This document shows positions 1-8,280 of a stretch of 38,385 bases of DNA, piece by piece (the first letter of the stretch is position 1; each line of letters begins with the position of its first letter). The DNA is from Deltaproteobacteria bacterium (GTDB taxonomy: Bacteria > Desulfobacterota > GWC2-55-46). The notes beneath the pieces were generated by a model that made no database searches, was not told where the DNA came from, and saw only the letters and a program-made list of their open reading frames with translations. The translations under genes and the position numbers were made by a program. The DNA is taken from contig JACRCE010000017.1 of NCBI GenBank assembly GCA_016213015.1, forward strand, positions 1 to 38,385, given 5' to 3'.

Positions 1-139
1 AGCTCTGATTAATTCGTCTAAGCCGTCATTGCGAGCAAAGCGAAGCAATCTCGTCTTCAAGGAAATCAACAACTTAGAGATTGCCGCGCCGCGAAAGCGC
101 GGCTCGCAATGACAAAATAAGAATTAATCAGAGGTTCCC
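1..139. repeat. Palindromic intergenic element, family B, copy 1
   Basis: The ends are inverted repeats: GCTCTGATTAATTC at the left pairs with GAATTAATCAGAGG near 121-134. A perfect inner pair GTCATTGCGAGC (25-36) / GCTCGCAATGAC (102-113) lies inside. The central 46 bases (40-85) recur in reverse orientation at 11068-11113 with one mismatch. It has no coding capacity and the ORF that starts inside it (81) is spurious at its 5' end. It lies directly upstream of gspI, so it separates gspI from whatever precedes it. It looks like a MITE-like, non-autonomous dispersed repeat; no transposase is present in the window. Confidence 0.85.
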
Positions 140-179
140 TAATTTTCAGAGGCAGCCTGAAAGGAAGCCGACGGTCGTT

Positions 180-545
180 ATGCCATCATCCGAATCGCCT
201 CCATCCTCATCCGGCTTTACCCTCATCGAGGCGCTCATCTCCCTTGCCATACTTTCAGGCGTCGTCGTTGCCGTGTTGGTGTCAATCAACTATCACATCG
301 TCGCAGGCGATAGGATCAACAAGACCGTGGTTGCCTCGCTGATTGCAAGGGAAAGATTCGAGGAGATAGTCCTCGCGGGCGATATGAAGCCGGCTAAGGG
401 GGAGTATGCCCCGCCGTTTTCAGGCTTCCGATGGAGCTTCAATGCCGAGGACGTGCCGAGGATGCAGCTTAAAAAACTCAGTCTCATAACGACGTGGGGC
501 AACGGTGAGGCCATCGTGCTGGAAGGTTTTGCTTCCTCTGAATGA
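180..545 (+). CDS. gspI: Type II secretion minor pseudopilin GspI
   Basis: This is a minor pseudopilin of the type II secretion pseudopilus, processed by prepilin peptidase at the inner membrane. The type IV prepilin signature is clear: a short polar leader ending SSSG, then FTLIEALISLAILSG, which is both the cleavage/N-methylation site and the hydrophobic helix. At about 121 residues it has normal GspI length. The ORF track starts at 81 inside the upstream repeat. The ATG at 180 is preferred because it gives a short leader, although the nearest purine-rich site (AAGGAAG, 161-167) is rather far away at 12 nt. Its stop overlaps the gspJ start. Identification as I rather than another minor pseudopilin rests on size and on its place immediately before gspJ and gspK. 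Confidence 0.85.
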   Translation: MPSSESPPSSSGFTLIEALISLAILSGVVVAVLVSINYHIVAGDRINKTVVASLIARERFEEIVLAGDMKPAKGEYAPPFSGFRWSFNAEDVPRMQLKKLSLITTWGNGEAIVLEGFASSE

Positions 546-1162
546 ACTCCGGTGAGACCATGACAAGGAGAGGCGGTTTCACTCTTATAGAGGTCCTTGT
601 CGCGCTGGCCATAGGCTCCGCGATTATCGTTGCCCTGTATGCGACTTTTTTTTCCGTGTTGAAGGCGCGCACGGACGCCGTAGGCGGCCTTGAGCGCGCG
701 AGGGAGGTTGCCGGATTCCTTGATACGTTTTCAAGGGAGGCGGCTTCGGCCTTTTTCAAGGAGTCCAATGCAAGGACCATGTTCGCGGGAGAGAGGAGCG
801 CCGGAGGCGGCTTTGAAGCAGCGTCTCTTTCAATGACGGCCTTCGCGCCGACGGTGCGCGGCGCGGGCGTAAAGGGTGATCTCGTCGGCGTGCGTTACCT
901 TACCGCTTACGGCGAGGACGGCAAACCGGCTCTGTACAAAGAAACATGGAATCCGTATGTGCTGGAGAGCGCCTTTAGGATAGAGGTAATAGAGGATATC
1001 GAGGGCGTTGAGTTCAGCTTCTACAACGGGACGAAATGGGCAAAGGTCTGGGATGCGCGGCTTGAAAAGAGACTGCCGACGGCGATAAAGGCCGCGCTGC
1101 TCATAAGGGAAGGCAGGGAGATAAGACGGTATTCGGCCATAGCAAGACCGGTGATGAAATGA
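542..1162 (+). CDS. gspJ: Type II secretion minor pseudopilin GspJ
   Basis: This is a minor pseudopilin that, in known systems, forms the I-J-K tip complex of the pseudopilus. The prepilin motif RGGFTLIEVLVALAIGS follows a leader of about 12 residues. The rest (206 residues) is a soluble domain with the GspJ-typical late segment about intron-free strand pairs such as GVEFSFYNGTKWAKVWD. The ATG at 542 overlaps the gspI stop (ATGA). A second in-frame ATG at 560 would give a 6-residue leader and cannot be excluded, since GGTGAG lies just before it. The 3' end overlaps gspK by ATGA. Tight overlaps show translational coupling in one operon. Confidence 0.87.
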   Translation: MNSGETMTRRGGFTLIEVLVALAIGSAIIVALYATFFSVLKARTDAVGGLERAREVAGFLDTFSREAASAFFKESNARTMFAGERSAGGGFEAASLSMTAFAPTVRGAGVKGDLVGVRYLTAYGEDGKPALYKETWNPYVLESAFRIEVIEDIEGVEFSFYNGTKWAKVWDARLEKRLPTAIKAALLIREGREIRRYSAIARPVMK

Positions 1163-2061
1163 AAAAAGCTTTTAATGGCAAAAAAAAAGCCGGGTTCGCG
1201 CTGATAATAACCGTGTTGATTACGGCGGCGCTCGCGGCGTTGATATCGGAGGTCGTCTATGCCGTGCACGCCGGCGCGAGCAGGGCAGGGGCGTTTCGGG
1301 ACTCAAACCGCGCCTCCACCCTTGCTCATGGCGCGGTCATGCTTGCCGCGAAGACGATTAAGCAGGGCGCTGACGATAACAGACGTTTGGAGCCGCGGAT
1401 ATTTGTATACGGCGATGCGCTCGTAAGCGTTCGCGTGGAGGACGAGGCTGGGAAGATCAACGCGAACTCCATCGTCATGCCCAACGGCTCAGTGCATCAG
1501 GAAAATTTTTCGGCGTATAAAAGGCTACTCTCTCAGCTTAAACTCGAATCGTCCCTTGCCGCGAACCTCGGCGATTGGATTGACGCAAACGACGACCCTA
1601 TGTCCGACGGCGCCGAGACGCGGGACTACTACGCAAGGCTTGCCCCGCCTTACGCGGCCAAGGGAGCGCCGCTTGACAGCGTTGAAGAGGCCATGCTCGT
1701 GAAAGGGTACGCGCCTCAAGCCTTTGCCGGCTTGAAGCCGTTTATAACCGTGTATACCGACGGACTGGTCAACATAAACACCGCGCCGGCCGAGGTCATA
1801 TCGTCGCTTGACCCCGGCATAACGCTCGACATGGCGAAGCGCGTCAAGAGCAGAGCCGAATCTACCCGGTTTACCGACGCATCCGAGATACGAAGCGTGG
1901 CCGGGTTTGAGACCATCGGTTTTAACCTTCAGGGCAGGATACGGGTAGACAGTTCCATATACAGGCTCTTTATTACCGTGAAGGCCGGCGAGGTCAGCCG
2001 CGAGGTCGAGGCCGTGATTGACGTAAACGACATGCGCGTTTTTTACTGGAGACAGGTTTAG
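1159..2061 (+). CDS. gspK: Type II secretion minor pseudopilin GspK
   Basis: This is the largest minor pseudopilin, which caps the pseudopilus tip. It has a basic leader (MKKAFNGKKKAG) followed by the hydrophobic segment FALIITVLITAALAALI, in which the usual Glu at +5 is absent, a known GspK peculiarity. At 300 residues it matches family length. The segment DGLVNINTAPAEVISSL followed by MAKRVKSRAES is the helix-hairpin-helix-like GspK domain. The start overlaps the gspJ stop (ATGA), and its TAG stop shares a base with the GTG start of gspL. Confidence 0.9.
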   Translation: MKKAFNGKKKAGFALIITVLITAALAALISEVVYAVHAGASRAGAFRDSNRASTLAHGAVMLAAKTIKQGADDNRRLEPRIFVYGDALVSVRVEDEAGKINANSIVMPNGSVHQENFSAYKRLLSQLKLESSLAANLGDWIDANDDPMSDGAETRDYYARLAPPYAAKGAPLDSVEEAMLVKGYAPQAFAGLKPFITVYTDGLVNINTAPAEVISSLDPGITLDMAKRVKSRAESTRFTDASEIRSVAGFETIGFNLQGRIRVDSSIYRLFITVKAGEVSREVEAVIDVNDMRVFYWRQV

Positions 2062-3383
2062 TGGCGAAACCCATGCTCGTCATAGATTTTGGAATGGAGT
2101 CCGTGTCGGCCGGGGTGTTCAGCGGGTCATCGCTTGAACGCGCCTTCATGCGTCCGGTTGGGGAAGACCTTGTCCAGCCGCTTCTCGGATTGGCCTCAGA
2201 CCTGAATAGCGCCGGATACAAGACGTTTTCAAGGATCGTCGTCGGGGCGCCGCAGTCAATCGTCAGCAGCCGCGTCGTAACCGTCCCCATAAAAGACGCC
2301 GGCAAGCTTCGTGAGGTGCTGCCGTTCGAGACCGGCGATTTGTTCCTGAGCAACGCGGATGAGGCGATCTTTTCAGCGGCGCCTCTCGTCGGCAACGACG
2401 TCGTTGCCGTTACCGCGAATAAGGCGCAGATTAAGGCTATCGGCGTATGTCTCAGCGCCGTCGGCCTGAAGCCGGATTTATTGAGTTTGTCGCTTTTCTC
2501 AAGGCATCTTTTGCTTAACGAACTCCATAAGGGCGCAGGCGCGGCGGCCTTCATCGGTAAAGAGTTCGTTGTCGCGGCAAGGGGCGGCGTTCCCTGCCTC
2601 TTTAGAAGTATAACCGGGTTGGACGATCTACGGCTTGCCCTTCTTGCGTTGAAGGAGATGGAGACCGGAAACATATATGCCGCCGGACCGGCTATGGAAC
2701 TGCTCAAGCAGGCCGGCGCCCAAGCAAGGCTTGTCCATTGCGATGGCGAGCGTTATAGCGATGAAAAGGGCGGCCTGTACGCCCTTGCTCAAAGGTTTTC
2801 AAACGGCTCCGCCCCTCTTGACGCGCTCGTATTCAAGAGCCAAGACCTTGATAGGGAATCCGACATGCCCTCTGCCGGAAAGGGGATTAGGACAGGCGCG
2901 CTTTTACTTGCCGTATTCGTTTGTGTCTGGCTTGCATACTCGTACTTCAGGCATTCGTCCTTCGCATCCGGCGCGCGCGAGATGGATACGGCCATGGCCG
3001 CGTCGTATAAGGCCGCATTCCCGAACGAGGCCGCGCCCGTTGACGTGGAGTCTCAGCTTGAGATAAAGGTCAGGGACTTAAAGCAGGCAAAAGACATAGT
3101 GAACAACGCGCTCTGGCCCGTTGAGGCCATGCCGAGGCTTGCCGAGGCAACAGGGGAAGCGGCCATAAGACTGCGGGAGATGCGCCTTTCATCCGTTAGC
3201 GGCGGCGTAAGCGCGCGGCACAAGGGGCGTCTCATCGCGTCGTGCGAGGCGGCCTCCTTTGAGGAGGCGGACAGGTTCCGCGAAAAGGTTTTCGGCCTCT
3301 CCTATTTCAAGGACGTCGTCGTTACCGATGTAAAGCAGTCCGCGCTCGGCGGGGTTAACTTCAATCTGTCGGCGTCTCTATAG
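2061..3383 (+). CDS. gspL: Type II secretion inner-membrane protein GspL
   Basis: GspL joins the cytoplasmic ATPase GspE to the inner-membrane platform. The N-terminal ~260 residues have an actin-like fold of the PilM/GspL type (MLVIDFGMESVSAGVF at the start). One transmembrane helix follows near residue 275 (GALLLAVFVCVWLAYSYF), then a periplasmic ferredoxin-like domain to residue 440. The start is GTG, preceded by GGAGA at a spacing of about 8 nt, and it overlaps the gspK stop by one base. The TAG stop forms the first three bases of a palindromic repeat element, so the C-terminus (SASL) may have been fixed by the element's arrival. Confidence 0.88.
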   Translation: MAKPMLVIDFGMESVSAGVFSGSSLERAFMRPVGEDLVQPLLGLASDLNSAGYKTFSRIVVGAPQSIVSSRVVTVPIKDAGKLREVLPFETGDLFLSNADEAIFSAAPLVGNDVVAVTANKAQIKAIGVCLSAVGLKPDLLSLSLFSRHLLLNELHKGAGAAAFIGKEFVVAARGGVPCLFRSITGLDDLRLALLALKEMETGNIYAAGPAMELLKQAGAQARLVHCDGERYSDEKGGLYALAQRFSNGSAPLDALVFKSQDLDRESDMPSAGKGIRTGALLLAVFVCVWLAYSYFRHSSFASGAREMDTAMAASYKAAFPNEAAPVDVESQLEIKVRDLKQAKDIVNNALWPVEAMPRLAEATGEAAIRLREMRLSSVSGGVSARHKGRLIASCEAASFEEADRFREKVFGLSYFKDVVVTDVKQSALGGVNFNLSASL

Positions 3384-3610
3384 CAGGCCGCTGACCGGTT
3401 GTTCGCCGACTTGCGAAGCAATAAGGCGAACTCTAAAAAAGATATCTTTGTTCCATACCGGTAATACCAATCGTCATAAAGACGATTGGTATTACAAAAC
3501 GCCCATCTGCGGCGCACAACAAAGTGCGCCTCATTCGTCGCTCCTCGACGCCTTGCATCTCGGCATTTTTGAGCGGCCTGAACAAATTTCGAGTTTTTTC
3601 GCAAACTTAC
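3381..3610. repeat. Palindromic element, family A, copy 1 (gspL/gspM junction)
   Basis: It begins TAGCAGGCCGCTGA, with TAG serving as the gspL stop. Near the other end is TTTTTGAGCGGCCT (ends 3579), the inverted partner, followed by a T-rich tail. The inner segment GGCGCACAACAAAGTGCGCC forms a hairpin shared with the copy at 32351. This copy carries additional sequence that includes a perfect 15-bp palindrome, GTAATACCAATCGTC (3461-3475) / GACGATTGGTATTAC (3481-3495), with a 5-base loop. That palindrome is absent from the other copies, so it looks like one repeat inserted in another. No gene lies between 3384 and 3623. Confidence 0.85.
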
Positions 3611-3623
3611 GGGGGTCTTGAAC

Positions 3624-4169
3624 ATGTCTTTAACGGCAGTTATCGCCGCAATCAGGGACTATCTCGGGGCAAGGCGCTTTGCGTATCTGAAGGCGCTCGT
3701 CCTCCCGCTTGCTGCAATCGTCCTTGTGTTGCTGACCGGCCTCTTTACAGGCGCGGCAAGCGAGAGGTTTACAAGGAAAAAAGCGGCCTTCGTCCGATTC
3801 AATTCAACGATGGAAGGGTATCTGCAAGACAGGAGCTCCATGTCGTTTGTCGAGAAAAAACTCCTCATGCCCTTGCAAAAAGAGGCCGGAGCAGTGATGG
3901 AGGAGATCGGCGCCTCCATCGGTATCGGCAAGAAGATTACATCCTACAAACCATTTGACGAGGAGAAGCAAAAGGGCTACGAACAAAAAGGCGTTGAGAT
4001 AAAGGCCGACGGGATAACCGTGAACGAGCTGGCGAATCTGCTCTATAGGATTGAAAACTACAGGAACCTTCTCCTTGTGAGGGAGTTTTCCATGAAGACG
4101 AGGTTTGACAATCAGACGCTCTACGACGTAACGATAAGGGTTACGCTTGTGTCGAAGAAAAATGCGTAG
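3624..4169 (+). CDS. gspM: Type II secretion platform protein GspM
   Basis: GspM is the bitopic inner-membrane partner of GspL. It has a short cytoplasmic N-terminus, one transmembrane helix at about residues 24-43 (ALVLPLAAIVLVLLTGLF), then a periplasmic region ending in a ferredoxin-like fold (KADGITVNELANLLYRIENY). The ATG at 3624 is chosen over the TTG at 3618 because GGGGGT (3611-3616) is then 7 nt away. Sequence identity to GspM is weak by eye, as is usual for this family; position between gspL and gspN and the topology carry the call. Its 3' end overlaps gspN. Confidence 0.8.
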   Translation: MSLTAVIAAIRDYLGARRFAYLKALVLPLAAIVLVLLTGLFTGAASERFTRKKAAFVRFNSTMEGYLQDRSSMSFVEKKLLMPLQKEAGAVMEEIGASIGIGKKITSYKPFDEEKQKGYEQKGVEIKADGITVNELANLLYRIENYRNLLLVREFSMKTRFDNQTLYDVTIRVTLVSKKNA

Positions 4170-5070
4170 ACCGGTTCGTTGGTCCCTTTGGGTTGTCATT
4201 CCGGTTTCTCTTATCCTTGTCTTTGCCGTTACGGTGGCCGTGCTGATACCGGACGACGTTGTTGAGGCGACGCTCAGGCATTGGCTTGAAGGGCGCGGGG
4301 CGATTTCATTCAGCAGCAAGACGTTCAAGAAAACGCTTTTGCTCGGCCCCGCAATCGAGATGGAGGGTGTAACGATGACATGGCGAGGCAACGAGCCGCT
4401 TATCGCCTTCGACGTTCTCTCCGCGCGTCCCGATGCAACGGCGCTCTTTTACGGCGGTCTTGGCGTGAGCGCAAATGGCTTTATCAAGGGCAAGGGCAAA
4501 GGCGTGGTCAAGCTCCGGCTGTGGACGAGCATGATACGAAGGGGATATTCCGGCGTTGATTTGACAATCAGCGACCTTGCCGTTGCCGACGTGCCGGCGT
4601 TGTCGATGGTCGGCCTGAAAGGAGCGGGGATCGGTTCGGCAAGCTCTGCCATGACCATCGAGCCGGACGAGTGTCCGGCCGGGACAGTGGCCGCGTCTTT
4701 TACGGATATGGACGTCTCTGGTCTGGCCATCCCCGGATTGCCCCTTATGTTTGACGGCAAGGTGAGGGCGGATCTTTCGTTGGAGGCCGTAAGGGAAGCT
4801 CAAGGCCGGAAAGGCCGGTGCAAGGCATCCCTTAAACGACTCACGGTGGAGACGGACGGCCTGTCGGCAAAGGTGCACGGCGCGTTATACTATGCATTTG
4901 ACGCAGAGGCCATGACGATCAAACCCGATTGGAATGAGAGCGATTTAACGGTGGAGCTTGAGCCGAGGACCGAGGACAAGAGGCTTGCTCTATCCGCGCT
5001 GTTGCCTCAGCACAGGGTGACGGCCAATTTTTATTCCATTAAACTTAAGGGTCTGCGGCTGCCACAATGA
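4162..5070 (+). CDS. gspN: Type II secretion protein GspN (long form)
   Basis: GspN is an accessory type II secretion protein with one N-terminal transmembrane helix (LWVVIPVSLILVFAVTVAVLI) and a large periplasmic domain. About 302 residues fits the longer GspN form found outside the gammaproteobacteria. The domain resembles AsmA-like repeated beta structure (IEMEGVTMTW, SANGFIKGKGKGVVKLRL). The ORF track begins at a TTG (4147), but the ATG at 4162 puts the positively charged MRRPVRW directly before the membrane helix and overlaps the gspM stop. The stop overlaps the gspC ATG. The exact role of GspN is unsettled even in well-studied systems. Confidence 0.8.
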   Translation: MRRPVRWSLWVVIPVSLILVFAVTVAVLIPDDVVEATLRHWLEGRGAISFSSKTFKKTLLLGPAIEMEGVTMTWRGNEPLIAFDVLSARPDATALFYGGLGVSANGFIKGKGKGVVKLRLWTSMIRRGYSGVDLTISDLAVADVPALSMVGLKGAGIGSASSAMTIEPDECPAGTVAASFTDMDVSGLAIPGLPLMFDGKVRADLSLEAVREAQGRKGRCKASLKRLTVETDGLSAKVHGALYYAFDAEAMTIKPDWNESDLTVELEPRTEDKRLALSALLPQHRVTANFYSIKLKGLRLPQ

Positions 5071-5924
5071 ACGTCAACGTCTATAAGTTGATAAATATCG
5101 GCCTTGGCGTCGCGGTCTTCGGCGCGGCAACGCTTCTCGGCAGGGAGCTTATACTCTTGAAGTATAAGGCCCCTGCCGCGTCGGCGCTAAGCGGGTCTGT
5201 CCCGCCGTCTCAGGCCGTTAGGAGTCCTGAGGATTTTTCGCGTCTGGAAAAGATGAGCGGTTCTCCGCTCTTCGGACGCTCGCGCGTTTCGCTTATTCAG
5301 GCACAAACGGCCGGGGCGATTCAAATGGCCGAGGGCGAGGTCGAGCTTTTGGGAACCGTGGTAGGCCCGTCCGGCCTGAGCTACGCAATATTCAGATCGA
5401 AACGGCAAAAGCCGCTCGTGGTGGTTGCAAAGGGCGAGAAGGTCTTCGACGCCGGGGTGCTCTCCGAGATACTTGCGGATCGCGCTCTGGTTAACGCAAA
5501 TAATATTGTTTTGACCTTCTATATGCCGCAAAGCAAGCCTCCCGTCGGCGCAGCAAAGGGTGCGTCTTTACCGTCCTCCGGCATATCCATGCAGACCGGA
5601 GAGGCCGAGTGGGTTGTTGACCAGAAGGCGCTGGAGCACGTCCTGAGCACGGGCATGGGCAAGCTGTTGACAGAGGCCAGACTCCTGCCCTATAGTGAAG
5701 CGGGGCGCACCGTTGGCTTTCGGTTAAGCGAGGTAAAGACAGGCGGCATATTCTCAACGCTCGGCCTGAAAAACGGTGACGTGATAATGAAGGTCAACGG
5801 CCTTCAGGTAGACTCCGTTGAAAAGGGCGTACAGCTTCTATCCGGCTTGAAGGGCGACACCAACGTCGCCATAGACCTCATGCGCGACGGCAGGGCGCAG
5901 AGACTGCAATATCAAATAAGGTAA
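5067..5924 (+). CDS. gspC: Type II secretion protein GspC with PDZ domain
   Basis: GspC links the inner-membrane platform to the secretin. It has a transmembrane helix at residues ~7-27, a linker, then a homology-region domain (about 85-150, VELLGTVVGPSGLSYAIF, which binds secretin N0 in known systems). A C-terminal PDZ domain spans about 215-285 (FSTLGLKNGDVIMKVNGLQV), thought to help select substrates. The length of 285 residues is typical. The ATG overlaps the gspN stop. Only 7 nt separate its stop from the preferred gspD start. Having gspC directly before gspD is usual, but here the pair comes after I-J-K-L-M-N. Confidence 0.9.
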   Translation: MNVNVYKLINIGLGVAVFGAATLLGRELILLKYKAPAASALSGSVPPSQAVRSPEDFSRLEKMSGSPLFGRSRVSLIQAQTAGAIQMAEGEVELLGTVVGPSGLSYAIFRSKRQKPLVVVAKGEKVFDAGVLSEILADRALVNANNIVLTFYMPQSKPPVGAAKGASLPSSGISMQTGEAEWVVDQKALEHVLSTGMGKLLTEARLLPYSEAGRTVGFRLSEVKTGGIFSTLGLKNGDVIMKVNGLQVDSVEKGVQLLSGLKGDTNVAIDLMRDGRAQRLQYQIR

Positions 5925-5931
5925 TATGGGC

Positions 5932-7959
5932 ATGATAAACCATCGCAAGAACCTTTGCTCCACGCTGTTTTCCGTTGCAACGGCCGTTTGTCTTGCCGTT
6001 GCGTTGACGGCCTTTACGCCTCTGCCCTCGTCCGCCGGGGAAAAGGCAATGGCCGTGGAAAAATCTAATGCAAAGGCAAGGCCGAAGGAGAAGTCCGGCG
6101 CAAAGGCAAAGGCTGAAAAACTCCTGATAAACTTCGTTGACGTCGATCTGCCCTCCATAGCCAACTTCATAAGCAAGATGACCGGCAAAAACTTCATCTA
6201 CGACGAAACCCTTGCCGGAAAAGTTACGATAGTCGCTCCGACCAAGATAGACGCAGACGAGGCGTTCGATCTTTTCGTCTCGGTGTTGAAGCTCAAGGGC
6301 TACACAACGGTCTTTACGGGCACGGCATGGAAGATAGTCCCGGCCATTGACGTTAAACAAGCCGCCATAGAGGTCTTTGACGCTCAAAAAGGGTTGAGGA
6401 TAAACGAGTCTTACGTCGCTCGTCTCGTGCCGCTTCAGCGGATCGCCGGGCAGGAGATAATGCCCGTGCTTGCGCCCCTTGTCTCCAAGGAGGGGTATAT
6501 TCAGGTCTTCGGCAAGGGCAACGCGCTTTTGCTCGTGGACAACGCGCTTAACATCGAAAAGATACTCGGCATATTGAAACTCCTTGACGTGGAGTCGCGT
6601 CCGAACGCGCCGGAGATAGTATACCTTAAACATTCGCAGGCCGAGACCGTGGCGCAGGTCTTGAGGCAGGTGAGAAGCGGCATCAGGGCGCAGGGGGCGA
6701 GGCAGGGTCAGCCCCCTGTCGAGGCGCTTGGTCCGGTGGTGGATAAACGCCTCAACGCGCTCATACTGCTCGGCTCGCTGGACGAGATAGATGAATTGAA
6801 GTCTCTCATATCCGCGCTTGACGCGCCGTCGCCTGAGGCAAGTTCGAGGATAAACGTCTATTACCTCGAGGCCGCGGAGGCGCAGGAGGTGGCAAAGGTC
6901 TTGGAATCGCTCATCCGCCAGAGCGCGCCGACGCCTCAGGCCGCGGGCGCGCCCCTTCAACTGGCCGCCGAGCTTGCCGGCAAAGTGGCGATAACGCCTT
7001 ACAAGGACGCAAACGCGCTTCTCATCATGGCCGCGCCGGAGGACTTTTCGACCGTGGTGCAGGTCATAAAGAAGCTCGACAGGAGACCGAGGCAGGTCTT
7101 TGTGGAGGCCATGATAACCGAGGTGTCGCTTGACAAGGCATTGGAACTCGGCACGAGGTGGCGGTACGCCGGAGAGAAGGACGGCAAGCCCATAGCGCTC
7201 GGAGGAGTGGGCACGGTGGACTCCTCGACCATGGGTTCCATCCTGAGCGGCATGGCCGGGCTTACGCTCGGCGGCGTGGGCAACTACATGAACGTGCCTA
7301 TAACCAACGCGGACGGCTCGACCTCGACGCTCGGGGTGCCGGGCTTTGCCGCGCTCTTCAGCCTCTCGGAGTTCAAGGACGCGATCAACGTGCTCTCCAC
7401 GCCGCACATACTCACGAGCGACAACAAGGAGGCCGAGATAATCGTGGGCGAGAACGTGCCGTTCCTCAGCAAGTTCGAGAGGGAGGCGTCAAGCGCGGGT
7501 CAACCGATCCTGCAGTCCATCGAGAGAAAGGACGTGGGCATAACCCTGAGGATAAAGCCGCAGATAAGCGAGGGCGATTACGTAAAGCTCGACATCTATC
7601 AGGAGATATCAGCGGTATCCGCGACGGCAAGCACGGCGACGGACCTCATCACCACCAAGCGGTCGGCAAAGACCTCTGTCGTGGTGCGGAATAAGCAGAC
7701 CGTGGTTATCGGCGGTCTTATACAGGACAAGGAGATTAAGAACGTAACGAGGGTTCCGCTCCTGTCCGACATACCGTTCCTTGGATGGCTTTTCAAATCA
7801 ACCTCCACGTCCAAGCAAAAGACCAATCTACTCGTCTACCTTACTCCCACCATCGTAAAGGAGTTTGACGGCCTTGACGCCCTGAAACAGAGGAAGCAGG
7901 TGGAGTTCGAGGGCACGAGCATGGGGGATGAAAAGACTCCTGAGAAAGACGGCAAGTGA
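5932..7959 (+). CDS. gspD: Type II secretion outer-membrane secretin GspD
   Basis: GspD is the multimeric outer-membrane channel of type II secretion. A cleavable signal peptide (hydrophobic core VATAVCLAVALTAF) is followed by a Lys/Ala-rich linker. An N0 domain comes next (FVDVDLPSIANFISKMTGKN), then repeated N1-N3 modules (e.g. VYLKHSQAETVAQVL, KRLNALILLGS). The C-terminal secretin barrel contains VPFLSKFERE and the signature VVVRNKQTVVIGGLIQD, with VPLLSDIPFLGWLFK nearby. At ~675 residues it is family-sized. ATG 5932 is preferred to 5926 because AAGG lies 9 nt upstream. The N-terminal linker sequence SNAKARPKEKSGAKAKAEK is an unusual basic low-complexity stretch. No lipobox is visible, so piloting needs another factor. 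Confidence 0.93.
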   Translation: MINHRKNLCSTLFSVATAVCLAVALTAFTPLPSSAGEKAMAVEKSNAKARPKEKSGAKAKAEKLLINFVDVDLPSIANFISKMTGKNFIYDETLAGKVTIVAPTKIDADEAFDLFVSVLKLKGYTTVFTGTAWKIVPAIDVKQAAIEVFDAQKGLRINESYVARLVPLQRIAGQEIMPVLAPLVSKEGYIQVFGKGNALLLVDNALNIEKILGILKLLDVESRPNAPEIVYLKHSQAETVAQVLRQVRSGIRAQGARQGQPPVEALGPVVDKRLNALILLGSLDEIDELKSLISALDAPSPEASSRINVYYLEAAEAQEVAKVLESLIRQSAPTPQAAGAPLQLAAELAGKVAITPYKDANALLIMAAPEDFSTVVQVIKKLDRRPRQVFVEAMITEVSLDKALELGTRWRYAGEKDGKPIALGGVGTVDSSTMGSILSGMAGLTLGGVGNYMNVPITNADGSTSTLGVPGFAALFSLSEFKDAINVLSTPHILTSDNKEAEIIVGENVPFLSKFEREASSAGQPILQSIERKDVGITLRIKPQISEGDYVKLDIYQEISAVSATASTATDLITTKRSAKTSVVVRNKQTVVIGGLIQDKEIKNVTRVPLLSDIPFLGWLFKSTSTSKQKTNLLVYLTPTIVKEFDGLDALKQRKQVEFEGTSMGDEKTPEKDGK

Positions 7960-8042
7960 GAATAACCGTGAACCACGCGTTATTGTCGTTCCCGTGCTCC
8001 AGCGTGGAAACGATGGGATAATTGATAAAGGAGGGAATGAAC
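7960..8042 (+). other. gspD to antitoxin-like spacer
   Basis: This 83-nt spacer ends in a very strong Shine-Dalgarno sequence (AAAGGAGGG, 8027-8035). It carries no convincing promoter or terminator. It includes ATAACCG, a short motif also seen in other spacers of the window (9381, 30259). Confidence 0.4.
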
Positions 8043-8246
8043 GTGCTGGAAACAATAAAAGGACACTATAGAAATGGAAAGATAGAACTTTATGAAAAGC
8101 CTCATTTGAAGGAGAGCGAGGTAATTATAACCTTTCTGAGTTCAGAAGAGGCAAAATCCGTGGATTTGCAGGCAAAAGGCATCACAAAGGAAGAAGCCGT
8201 GGATTTGAGAGGCAGGCTGATAACCTTATATAAAAAAGGAAGATAG
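8043..8246 (+). CDS. Small antitoxin-like protein (DUF104/DUF2281-like)
   Basis: This is a 67-residue protein. The N-terminal pattern LETIKGHYRNGKIELYEKPHL followed by EVIITFL is the beta-rich motif of AbrB-like or DUF104/DUF2281 antitoxin families, in which a short tail usually wraps a PIN toxin. The GTG at 8043 is chosen because GGAGGG ends 7 nt upstream; the ATG at 8037 is too close to the site and the tracked TTG (8022) precedes it. No toxin gene follows, since the next gene is an NHL lipoprotein, so it would be an orphan. Its last codons (KKGR) and stop lie in a 21-bp sequence duplicated inside gspE. Family assignment is by pattern only. Confidence 0.6.
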   Translation: MLETIKGHYRNGKIELYEKPHLKESEVIITFLSSEEAKSVDLQAKGITKEEAVDLRGRLITLYKKGR

Positions 8247-8258
8247 AGGACGCGGACG
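8238..8258 (+). repeat. 21-bp direct duplication, left copy
   Basis: The sequence starting GGAAGATAGAGGACGCGG is repeated exactly at 9437-9457 inside the gspE 5' coding region. Identity stops sharply at both edges (A versus C before, A versus T after). The two copies bracket the NHL lipoprotein gene and the gspE start. This copy spans the stop codon of the antitoxin-like gene. It suggests a duplication accompanying insertion or rearrangement between gspD and gspE. Confidence 0.85.
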
Positions 8259-8280
8259 AAAAAACCACGGAGGTACCAGA

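Noticed and set aside
3524-3958. 144-residue ORF starting [10 protein letters not shown]
   Set aside because: Its start lies in repeat family A. Similar peptides ([15 protein letters not shown]) arise from the other copies at 32419 and 34228, so the ORF is repeat-derived and overlaps gspM.
5878-7407. 509-residue minus-strand ORF
   Set aside because: It is antisense to gspD, rich in Arg/His/Leu as expected from a reversed GC-rich gene, and has no recognisable domain.
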